Of a stretch of 29,871 bases of DNA, positions 1 to 8,700 are shown in pieces (the stretch's first letter is position 1; every line of letters starts with the position of its first letter). Position numbers and translations under genes: made by a program. The DNA is from Prorocentrum cordatum. Taxonomy: Eukaryota > Sar > Dinophyceae > Prorocentrales > Prorocentraceae. The notes below the pieces were generated by a model. The model ran no database searches and was not told the DNA's origin. It worked only from the letters and a program-made list of their open reading frames with translations. The DNA lies in NCBI GenBank assembly GCA_963575745.1, contig CAUYUJ010005632.1:30001-59871 (forward strand), written 5' to 3'.

Positions 1-154
1 GTCTGGGCGGTTCGGCCCGATGCGCCTGCAGAAAAGACGCCGAATATCTAATGTTCCAGGCCTGCCTAACTTAGGTCGCCTGCCAATCAAACGATGTCCA
101 TCTCCGCCGCCCGCTGGGGTCCCAGGACGTCGGTTCCCCAAGCGGTGGGTACGT

Positions 155-155
155 A

Positions 156-214
<59 letters not shown>
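155..214. repeat. (TA)n microsatellite
   Basis: An almost pure run of alternating T and A, broken by single TT and GT steps. It lies in gene-free DNA. The ORFs that cross it, rich in Ile and Tyr, are translations of the repeat. Confidence 0.95.
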
Positions 215-1240
215 GTTTAGGCATATATGACGTGTGTACGTATATGTTGTTATCCTTGTCTCGCAAGGAGGAGGGCTTTCAGGGCTCCGCGGGGAGGAGG
301 GACCTGTGCCAGCCGCAGGCTCCACGCAGACCGGCGCGCCGCTTTCCCCGCGCGGCCCAGCGCGCCTCGGGCCGCCGCCGCTGGCTCCTGGGGGGGGGGC
401 TTCAGGGCAACGTGTAGGGGGGTTGGTGAGTTGTAGGGCGACGGTCTTCGTGTGTGTGTGTGTGCTGTCCTATGTGTCGCTATCTTCGCAGCGTGTAGTT
501 TGAGGAGTGCTGTACTTGAGGATGGTCGACGAACACATCGTGAGGAATACCATGCGTCCTGTCTTGCGCGCGTGTATAGTACTGGTATGTTGTATCATAA
601 AGATGTCGGCATTTGCGGCGGAAGCGATCAGGTTCGATTGCGCCGACATTAGCGCGTTAGCTGCCCGTGTAAGGTTAGGCGTGAGCGCCCCAGTTTCCAA
701 GGTAGCGTTCCGTTTTTGGTGCCCGCGCAAGCCACCGCGTAGGGTCACGATGCAATCTCGTATAAGAACCGGTCATTTCTGTCGCTTTATATGTGTATGT
801 CTGAGTATCTATGTGTATATTCAAATGTACATACACATAAGTGTACATATGTGTGTATACATGTATATGTATGTCCCAAACGTTGTTTGCACTTAGGAGA
901 GCTTGTTTGTGTTTCTAAGTCATCGGGTGGGTGTCCCGAGGATTCGCCACGTTTCGGCTTGCTGCCGCCTCGTTCCCGCCCGTTGCCGCGGGGGGGCCCC
1001 AGGGATCCTCCACGCTCCGGCCCGTTGCCGCCCGTTGCCGCCTGTGGGGGTGTCCCGAGGATTCGCCCTGTTTTGGCCCGTTGCTGGCCGTTGCCGCCTG
1101 CGGGGGTGTCCCGAGGACACCCTGACATGAGTTGAACAACGTAGCTTGCAACACATAACTTGCACCACATGGCTTGCACCACGTAGCTGGCACATCCAAA
1201 GTGTAGTAACTTCTTTCTGCAGCACTTGACTGAGTCTTTG
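215..1240. other. gene-free spacer with degenerate short repeats
   Basis: No ORF here has protein-like composition or a recognisable domain. The stretch includes TG/TA-rich DNA around 787-880. From about 925 to 1130 a degenerate G/C-rich unit recurs (GGTGTCCCGAGGA seen three times, with GTTGCCGCC between). At 1135-1190 there is a short CTTGCACCACAT-like repetition. I see nothing else in it. Confidence 0.7.
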
Positions 1241-1345
1241 CATAAGTATGTATGTATGTATGTATGTGTGTATGTGTGTATGTGTGTATGTATGCATGCA
1301 TGCATGCATGCGTGCATGCGTGCATGCGTGCATGTATGTATAATG
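1241..1345. repeat. tetranucleotide microsatellite (GTAT)n, (GTGT/GTAT)n, (GCAT)n
   Basis: The tract passes from GTAT units through mixed GTGT/GTAT to GCAT and GCGT units. It is typical slippage-generated DNA without coding potential. Confidence 0.95.
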
Positions 1346-1418
1346 TAAATATATACACATGTACACCTATACGACCACCCTTTGGGTGGTAAGGAGGTTC
1401 GGGGGGGTGTTGGGAACC

Positions 1419-1835
1419 AATGTCTCACTCAATGGATGTCACTATCGATCTCACAATCGATCTCACCCGATCGATCTCACGATCGGTCTCACTGTCGGTA
1501 TCACATCGATATCACAATCGATCTCACACGCGATCTCACAATCGATCTCACAAGGGATCTCACTCGATCGTTCTCACGATCCATCTCACGATCGATCTCG
1601 CAATCGATTTCACAATTGGCATCATAATCGATCTCACTCCTTGTTACTATCGATCTCACTGTGAGTCTCACTATCGATTTCACGATCGATCCCACTAGCG
1701 ATTTCACAACCGGCCTTACAATCGATCTCACTATCCCTCTCACTGTTGTTCTCACAATCAGTCTCACCATCGATCTCACTCTCACATTCGATCTAACTGT
1801 CGATCTCACTACCGATCTCACTGTCGTCCTCACGG
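1419..1835. repeat. 12-bp minisatellite, consensus ATCGATCTCACA
   Basis: About 35 imperfect head-to-tail units of roughly 12 bp, most holding the palindrome ATCGAT or a close variant followed by CTCAC. Twelve is a multiple of three, so all three frames of each strand stay open. This produces artificial ORFs with repeated Ser-His-Asn-Arg-type peptides. There are no spacers of the kind a CRISPR array would have. Confidence 0.9.
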
Positions 1836-1945
1836 GACAGCACGGGACACCGCGCCACGGGACCCCATGGACAACCGCGGGACACCACGGGATACTTCAG
1901 GACATTACCGGGACACTACGGCCGGACACCCCCGGCCACCGCAAG
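1836..1945. repeat. degenerate CGGGACAC-type tandem repeat
   Basis: CGGGACA or close variants recur about every 8-20 bp straight after the 12-bp minisatellite. Units are divergent and the edges are uncertain. No coding potential is visible. Confidence 0.6.
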
Positions 1946-2257
1946 ACACAGGGGGAGGGGGCGGTCTTTTGGCTCGGCGGCGCCTTAGCCAGAGGAGGGT
2001 CCATTCCTCTCGCCCGCCCACGCCGCCTCTTCTCGCCCGCTCGCACGATGCGAACATGACACCGACACCAATTCTTCACTCGTATCCCCACCAGCCCATG
2101 GAGAAACCTTGCCCAAGAGAGCTAACGGGAAAAAGGACGAAGAGGCGCACATAGTGAAGCAAGGCGGGCGACCAGGGTGAGCAGAGAGATCTTTGGGAGC
2201 ATGGTGGTGGCCTTGCAGGGCCTCTTCAGGCCATCCCTGGGGCCCGCGTGCGGGGGA
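1946..2257. other. gene-free spacer
   Basis: Unique-looking G/C-rich DNA between repeat tracts. Short ORFs on both strands lack any recognisable composition or motif. Confidence 0.5.
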
Positions 2258-2412
2258 GGGAAGGAGGAGGAGGAAGAGGAGGAGGAGGATGACGACCACG
2301 ACGACGACGAGGACGATGACAGCGACGGCAACGACGACCACGACGCAGAGGAAGAGGAGGAAAAGCAAAGAGGACAAGGAGGATGAGGAGGAGGAGGAGG
2401 AGGAGGAGGAAA
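2258..2412. repeat. purine-rich GAG/GAC trinucleotide tract
   Basis: GAG, GAA and GAC triplets run for about 150 bp. They give poly-acidic or poly-basic peptides on the + strand and poly-Ser on the - strand, so the ORFs through it are repeat artefacts. Confidence 0.9.
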
Positions 2413-2454
2413 AGGACAACGAGGGCGAACCGCCCTCAAAATCGCCTCGTGTTG

Positions 2455-3060
2455 CCTTTTTGGAACTCTTCTTTGGGACCTTGGGGTCTTCTTGGGGCTC
2501 TTTTGGCCGGTCTTGGGGCCCTCTCGGGGCTCTCTTGCGGCCCTCTGGGGGGTCCCTTGGGAGCCCTGGAGGGCTTGTTGGGGCCATCTTGGAGGCCATC
2601 GATCAAGAGGGGGGGGGCCGTTTCGGGGGACTCGTGGGCCCGTCTTGGGTCTCTTTTGGGCAATCTTGGGGCAACCTCAAGACCCAAGAGCGCATGCAGA
2701 ATCGAAAAGGCGAGAAGGCGCACATCATTGATTTTCTTCAGGTTTTGTATGCAGTTTGGCCTCTCGGAAGGGTCCTGTCCTGAGGGGACTTCGGGAGCAC
2801 TTGGAACTGTCTTGCGGCCCTCGTTGGACCTCTTGGAGGTATGTTGGAATCTATCTTGTACCATGTTCGGCTACCTTGAGCCTCCTTAGAGGCCATCTTG
2901 GAGCATCGGAGGCCCTCTCGGAGCCATCTTCGGCCATCTGGGCCGTACCGCTCCCCGGAGGGAAGAGTGTTTTGGGGAGGGGGAAGATGAACTCGCCAGA
3001 CCACTTTAGCCCAGAAGGCTGGTGGGACTTCTTTGTGGCGGGCTCTCGGTTTCATTGTAA
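2455..3060. repeat. dispersed repeat, left copy (CTTGGGGCC / GGCCATC family)
   Basis: The stretch is built from many variants of CTTGGGGCCATCTTGG. It shares ordered landmarks with a second copy at 19300-19860 in the same orientation: GGCCATCGATCAA (2594 here, 19389 there), a GGCGAGAAG element further on (about 2709 and 19524), and GCCCAGA-GGCTGGTGGGA (3009 here, 19841 there). Spacing of the outer landmarks is about 415 and 452 bp, so the copies have diverged by indels. No coding function is visible; a SINE-like or other non-autonomous repeat is possible. The limits are approximate. Confidence 0.7.
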
Positions 3061-3383
3061 CCTCACCCCATTACTCCCGATTCTATACACATATATAGAT
3101 ATGTATGTGTGTGTGTGTCAAGTCTTGACGGCTCGCGTATTCCGATCAGCCCAGCCAACCCACGTTGAGTATCCAGTATTTGTTGCAGCATACAGCCCAG
3201 CCGTGAATCGCATCCGTCTGCGCCGTTCACGACGACGGCGACGGCGGCGGCGGCGACGGCGACGGCGACGATGACGACGACAGGAGTCCATAGCAGTACT
3301 TTTGCAATCTCATGCTGTGTGAGCGTCTTGGAGGGGTTGTGGAGCCATGGTGGGGCCCCCTTGGGGCCATCTTGGAGATTTGT
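3061..3383. other. gene-free spacer with a (CGA/CGG)n tract
   Basis: Contains a short AT-rich and GT-rich stretch (about 3085-3120) and a CGA/CGG trinucleotide run at about 3228-3283. Further GGCCATCTTGG-type sequence runs up to the left end of the YR element. No gene is seen. Confidence 0.7.
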
Positions 3384-3484
3384 ATAGTCTGATTGGTTGT
3401 AGACTGCAGGTTAAGTGGGAGGGGGTGTGGGCTCAGGTAGCCATTTTGGGTCCGTAGCGTTCGGCTCTGGCCGACGCGCGGGTG
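3384..3484 (+). repeat. A1 terminal direct repeat of the YR element
   Basis: 101 bp, identical to 18666-18766 except for one base (GTGTGGG here, GTGCGGG there). It starts ATAGTCT and includes AGTCT-10 nt-AGACT, then GCAGGTTAAG. It also holds GTAGCCATTTTGG at 3437-3449, a 13-nt match to the core of the dinoflagellate spliced leader. Homology stops sharply at both edges. Confidence 0.92.
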
Positions 3485-3522
3485 TTCCAGGGGGCCGCGG
3501 GGCGGCCATAACCACAGCCTTG

Positions 3523-3538
3523 CTAGTCCGCGGACTAG
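3523..3538. promoter_or_regulatory. perfect 16-bp palindrome in the YR-element 5' leader
   Basis: CTAGTCCGCGGACTAG is its own reverse complement. It sits 20 bp before the first ATG of the element, in the 73-bp leader between A1 and the first ORF. It could be a protein-binding site or an RNA hairpin. The function is unknown. Confidence 0.5.
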
Positions 3539-3557
3539 GTAGCGCGCCTGTGGTGCC

Positions 3558-5711
3558 ATGGCTGTGGGCTTCCTGGGGGCGCACCTGATGATCTTGGTTA
3601 CGGGCGGCGCTCTCACGGTCCAAGGGGCACTTGGCTGGCTGCCGTTCGGGCGCAGGGGACAGGAGGTCCCAGCGCCGACGCCGCCAGCCCTGCCCGGGCC
3701 GACAGCGCTGCCGGCAGGCGGTGGGGGGCGAGGCAAGGGGCGAGGACCGCCCGCCAAGCCCGCGCCTGCAGGGGGAAAGGGGCGAGGGCCGCAGGCCAAG
3801 CCCCCGGGGACGCCGGGCGTCCCACCGCCGCCGCGGTCAGGGTCGACTACAACGACCACGACCGCGGGCATCGGGCGCGTAGGCGAGGGCGAGCCCACGG
3901 GCAGCCCAGCTACGCCGGCGTACGGAGGTAACAACGAGCCCACGGGCGCGCCTGGGCAGCCGTCCGCCCCGGGAAACCGGACGGGCGATGGTGAGCCTGA
4001 CCTGCCGCGTGGGCTGGACGGGTATTGGGGGTGGAGTGGTTGGGTCCCGCACCTGCCCCATTGGTGGGCTGGCCGGAACGTACCCCCACCGCCGCCGCCG
4101 CCACCTACCCCGCCCCCGGAGGCGGGGCCGGGTCCCGGTTGGGGCTTCGCAGCCTGGGTCTTCGAGTTCGTGGGCTACGGAGCGTGGGTAAGCTCCCCCG
4201 ACCACCCGGGCACGATCCGCACGAGTGGCGGATGGATTGGATCCGCCGTCGACCGCCTGGGCGTTAAGATGCTTGGGTACTGGTGGGAGACCGCGGTCCT
4301 ATGCTTTGCCCTAGGCATCTTCACGTTCGTGTTGGGTGCCCTGGCCTTCATCGTCAACACCGCAGCCCAGCCTATGCTGTGGGCAGCCGGGGGACTCCGC
4401 TGGGCGTGGTACCAGATTACCCGGTGCTGCCAGCGACGCGGAGGCGATGGGCCCGGCGCCCATCTCCCCCCACCCCCTCCGACTCCCTTGCTGGTGCGCT
4501 GGCGCGGGCCGGGCTTGGGCGGCGTGGTGGAGACGGAGTTCTACACAAAGGGGGTCCGCGGCCGAGGGACCAATCGGGCGTACAACCACGTGCTTCTGCG
4601 CAAGCACGGGCAGGTGGCCCGCATCAGCTGCAACTTCGCGGACCGGTACCGACTGGACCGCCACGGGCTCAACATCAAGATCGGGCAGGTCCTGGGGTGC
4701 ACCAGTCGCAAGTGGCGGCTGAACCTCGAGGAGACAGGGAATGTGCATCTATGTCGTGCCGTCGAGTGCGCCTCCTGTCCAGTGGCGCATCCCATGCATG
4801 TCGACCAGTACGCGGCCATTGACCACACACAGATCGTGGACTTGGCTGAGCACGGAAAGGCCACGGCCTGCCGGGCAGTCGGCGTGGGACTCCGGAAGGT
4901 ATTCGGGGTCGTCAAGTGGCTGCTTTGCTCACCCTGGTCGGTTCTCGGATGGCTGTGCCGGGGCCGGCCGGAGCCCCGCTACATCACCGACGCCACGGGC
5001 TATCGCCGCCTGGACATCGATTCGGAGAGCGAGGTGGAGGCGGAGGAGCGCCCCTGCCAAGCCGCACAAGTTGGGGTGCAGCTCGCGGGTGGCGCACGCC
5101 CCCTCCAGCCGGAGGGGTGCGGCGACCGAGGGATGCAGGAGGCTACTGTTCTGCTACAGGAGGACGCGGAGGTGTCGGACGTCCCCCGGCCGGGGCATTG
5201 TCTCAATGCACAGGTGCACCTCTGCGCCCACCATGCGCAGAAGTATCGGTCTACCCTGATCGGCCGCAAGTGCAGCCTCCCCACTTGTCTCCGCATGGCG
5301 AAGGGTAGCTGCGGGGGGGCCCCGATGTGCGGGGAACATCTCCGACGGGACGAGGGTCACACCGTGCGCGTCGAAGCGACGGTCCAACCTGGGATTCTCG
5401 GGGGCCTGCGCCGCCGCATGCGGGCGCGGGCTCCAAGCCCCGCCAGGGCGCGCGATTGGACCGCGCACGCTGCCGATGGGGTTGGCATAGCGCCCGGGCC
5501 TGTCTACCCCCCGCCTCTACCTCCCCCCGCTGCACCGCCACCGCCCGCCGTGGCCCCATCTATCGATGTGGAGCCCACGGGGGCGCAGGCCCTAGCCTCT
5601 GGGCCGCAGCCGCGTCGCACACGCTCCGCGGAAGCAAGGGCCAGCGGACGCTCACGGTCTGCCGACCGCGGAGCCCCCGGCGATCGGATCGCCCATCACG
5701 GGTGGCTTTAG
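3558..5711 (+). CDS. YR-element ORF1: membrane-segment and Cys/His-rich protein, function unknown
   Basis: 717 codons starting at ATG in a good context (GCCATGG) and ending at TAG. Residues 1-30 are hydrophobic and could be a signal or membrane anchor. Residues about 35-190 are low-complexity, rich in Pro, Gly, Thr and Arg. Residues about 246-280 form one or two membrane-spanning helices (around FALGIFTFVLGALAFIV), and a further hydrophobic patch lies near 447-467. A cysteine/histidine cluster at about 548-592 (spaced Cys, CAHH, CSLPTC, MCGEH) could bind zinc. The C-terminus is Pro/Arg/Ser-rich. I do not recognise the family. A Gag-like region occurs in the next ORF, so this is probably an extra 5' protein. 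The next coding stretch continues in the same frame after the TAG and lacks an early ATG, so ORF1 may be the N-terminal part of a readthrough polyprotein. An envelope-like role would be a guess. Confidence 0.75.
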   Translation: MAVGFLGAHLMILVTGGALTVQGALGWLPFGRRGQEVPAPTPPALPGPTALPAGGGGRGKGRGPPAKPAPAGGKGRGPQAKPPGTPGVPPPPRSGSTTTTTTAGIGRVGEGEPTGSPATPAYGGNNEPTGAPGQPSAPGNRTGDGEPDLPRGLDGYWGWSGWVPHLPHWWAGRNVPPPPPPPPTPPPEAGPGPGWGFAAWVFEFVGYGAWVSSPDHPGTIRTSGGWIGSAVDRLGVKMLGYWWETAVLCFALGIFTFVLGALAFIVNTAAQPMLWAAGGLRWAWYQITRCCQRRGGDGPGAHLPPPPPTPLLVRWRGPGLGGVVETEFYTKGVRGRGTNRAYNHVLLRKHGQVARISCNFADRYRLDRHGLNIKIGQVLGCTSRKWRLNLEETGNVHLCRAVECASCPVAHPMHVDQYAAIDHTQIVDLAEHGKATACRAVGVGLRKVFGVVKWLLCSPWSVLGWLCRGRPEPRYITDATGYRRLDIDSESEVEAEERPCQAAQVGVQLAGGARPLQPEGCGDRGMQEATVLLQEDAEVSDVPRPGHCLNAQVHLCAHHAQKYRSTLIGRKCSLPTCLRMAKGSCGGAPMCGEHLRRDEGHTVRVEATVQPGILGGLRRRMRARAPSPARARDWTAHAADGVGIAPGPVYPPPLPPPAAPPPPAVAPSIDVEPTGAQALASGPQPRRTRSAEARASGRSRSADRGAPGDRIAHHGWL
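5709..5711 (+). promoter_or_regulatory. in-frame UAG between ORF1 and gag-pol; candidate readthrough stop
   Basis: TAG (context TTT TAG GAG) separates two open stretches in the same frame. After it the frame stays open to 14147. The first in-frame ATG comes only at 6057, although codons before it already look like normal protein. This resembles the gag-UAG-pol readthrough arrangement of some retroelements. A nonsense mutation in a once continuous ORF is the alternative. Confidence 0.5.
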
Positions 5712-8700
5712 GAGCCCCTACTCGCGAAGGTCTGCCCGATACTTCCGGGCGACCCTCGGGGAGCCGAGGAGGCGCACGGCGCGCCCCCGGCGAGTCCTTG
5801 GTTTATTCTATTGGGAGAATGCGAGGGGCTCGACGTACGGGGCACTGGCGGGGACGCCCGACTTATCATCGGGACTAGCCTCGAGGGCGTCAGGGTGGAG
5901 GTCCCAGCCAGCGAAGTCGTACGGCACCCCCCTCCGCTGGAGGACGGGCGCTACCCGATAGATTGGATCAATCGGCTGCTGTACGAGGTCCCCCAAGGGG
6001 CTCGGGAAGTGGGGTTGCGTGTCATCGCCCACCACATCCCGCAGGATCTGCTGGCGATGTTACGCCAGGAGCAGTGGGGCGGTGTGGACGTGGAAAGCGC
6101 GAGCGGCTGGAGGCGGCGCTACCTGACGAACACGGAGCGCCAGCAGCTGCAGCACGACCCAGTGCGCACACTCGGCCACCATCGGCGGGGCGGCGCGCAG
6201 GGGGCGCAGCCTGCGCCCGGGATGGAGGGCTTGCCCCGTCCAGCCCCCGTGGCGGCACCGTCGCGCTTGGCGGCGGCCGCCGCCGGCGTGAGCGAGGATG
6301 CTGAGGAGCCCGACCCACTCGAAATGTTCATGGATTCCTTGCGAGCCGAGGATCTCAAAGGACGGGGGGGCCAAGCGGCGGCCCTCAGTGCATTAGGTAT
6401 GGCCGCGGACCTGCTCGGGGTTCCGCTTGATCAGGCGGAACGGCAGCTGCGGCGGAGGGTCGCACAGGTGGCAGCGGCGGGCCCACTGGGGTCCGACCTG
6501 GAGCGCGCCCTCGCGGATTTGGAGGATGCGCAGCTGGAAGCGCGCGCGCGGGAGCGTGCTGCGGCCGCCGACAAGGTTCCCCTGCAGGGCAGCCTCTCAC
6601 GCGAGGGGTCGCGGAGTCGCTCGGCGCGGGGACGGGATCCCAGCCCGAAGCAGGGACCCCGACGCGAGCTCTTCGGGGCCATGCCCCCCATCCAACCCAC
6701 GGGCCCACGACGGGGCTTGCTGGGTGATCGGGACCTGCTGGCACGCGATGGACGCGGGGGGGCCGCTCGTGGGGCCAATCCGCTCCTCGACGGGGCCTCG
6801 GTCCTTGGCCACCTCACTGGCCAGACGCCCCACGGGGGCGGCCTGGGTGGGGGGCGAGCTGGGGGTCCAGACGACGCCGGGGCGGCGGGCGCCCTAGGCG
6901 GGCTTGCAGCCGAGGCCGAAGCCCAGATCATCGAGCGCCTGGATCGCCAGAACCGCCTCACCGAACGCCACGTCCTCGCCGCCGAGCGGCAGGCGCGGGC
7001 CACCGAGGGCGACAAGAAGGCCCGGGGCACCAGGGCAGGGATCGGTCGGGACGAGGAACTTGATCTTTACATAGCCCGGGGATGCAACACCTTCGTGGTT
7101 GAGGCCTGCGAGGGGATCACGGGGAAGGACTTGTTCGACTCTCTCAAGCGCATGTGTGCGCACTCCAAGAGCACGCTCAAGACGATCGGGTTTCCCTGCC
7201 TGGTTACCAACCGTGTGGCGCACGGCTACGCGGCGCTCGCCTTCGGGACGGGCCCTCACGACCTGGCGGTGGACGACTGCGTCCCCGCGCGTGACGAGGA
7301 CTTCGATGGCTATCGGCTCCCTGTGGACGACAAGCTGGAGCCCCGCCAGCGGCCCGCCACCCACATGGCGACTTGGTTCAAGAGGGCCCGGTGCGAGATC
7401 CAGATGTTCGAGTCCATCGTAGGGGTCGCACATGGGGCGGAGCGTCGGCGGTCGTTAGGGTTCTTGGAGGCGGCCTTCGAGAGGGACCCCTCGGAGTTCC
7501 CAGACCATTGGGTCAAGGATCTGTGGGAAGAGCTCCGAAGCACCTGGGTCGAGGAGTTACGGGAGCTGAGGCGTCGGCTCTGCCGAGAGCTCGACACCGA
7601 GAACCCGAGGAGGGAGGACATCAAGTACATCCTACTCATGCCGGAGAACGGCTACGATTTGCCCCGAACGTTCGACCTCGGGGACCCGAACGCCTACTAC
7701 CAGCAGGTGGTCGTGCCCCGGCGCAAGGCCGCACTCACGCGCCTCCTCAATGGGCAGCTGAACGCCCACCTCACGAAGCGACCGCCCAAAGCGGGAGGGA
7801 GCGAGGAAATGGGCGATCCCCGGCCCACGGCGCAGGGGGATGACAGGCCCAAGGCGGGGGCTGGGCCCCAGCCGAAGGCGGGGCCCAAGGCGGGCACCGG
7901 GGCCCCAGCGGGGACAGCCCCCAAGAGGGCGTACCCAGCGGGCAAGGAACTAACACGCCCGGAGCGTACGCGATCCGTGGCGCATGCGCCCCGCAATAAG
8001 GACAACGTCCCTATCTGCTGGGGGGCCACCACGCACATGGGCTGCTCGCGGAAGGCTTGCGATTGCCCTAACTCCCATGACCCCATCAAGTCAACGCGCG
8101 GATTGGACTACTCGGTAGTCATGCAGCTCACGAGGCGCGGGGGGCTCCTTGGGACGCCCCGGATCGATCCCAAGCAGGTGGATGGGATGATTGCGCAGCT
8201 GCGCTCGCAAGCCAAGGCAGCCGAGGCCGAGAAGGTTGGCGAGGACACCTCCCCACCTGCTGCCCCTGACTCCCAGAAGGAAAAGGGCCGTGGCCGTGGC
8301 AGCGGCTCGCGAGCAGCGGGCGACCCGGGCCCGGGGCAGGCCCCGGACGACTACACCGCGCTCCAGCTTACCGCGATGGAATCTGACCTCCGGGAAGCGG
8401 TTAAGGGCCCCGACTTCGGATGGCTCGAAGACCACGACCGCCCGCGCGCGGCGGCCACTTGGGACGCCCAGCCCGCGGGTGATGGGCCGGAGCTTCGCCT
8501 CAAACTCATGCAGGAGCTCGAATCCGAGGGCATCTTCGCGCCTCTGAAGGGGGCCAGCGAGTACTTGCAGAGCCACGTGCGCGGGCGCGTCTTGGGGGCG
8601 CGCCTGCGCGGGGAGCGGCTCACCCTGGAGCGAGCCCTCGAGGAGGCCGTGGACCGAGGCCATCGGGGTCTCAGCAGCGAGGCAGCCGACCTGCATGAGG

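Noticed and set aside
1419-1835. Possible CRISPR array
   Set aside because: Units are contiguous and imperfect, with no unique spacers and no cas genes, in eukaryotic DNA.
1359-2059. Overlapping ORFs with Ser-His-Asn-Arg-type repeated peptides
   Set aside because: They are translations of the 12-bp minisatellite; all frames stay open because the unit length is a multiple of three.
1985-2599. Long - strand ORF with poly-Ser and poly-Val/Leu stretches
   Set aside because: It reads through the GAG/GAC trinucleotide tract; composition is that of the repeat.
3227-3943. 238-aa - strand ORF over the left end of the YR element
   Set aside because: It spans the (CGA)n tract, the A1 repeat and the antisense of ORF1, so it is a shadow of high-GC DNA.
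3558-5711. Envelope glycoprotein of a retrovirus-like element
   Set aside because: It lies upstream of Gag, and I see no clear cleavage site or fusion-like arrangement. Membrane segments alone do not support that name.
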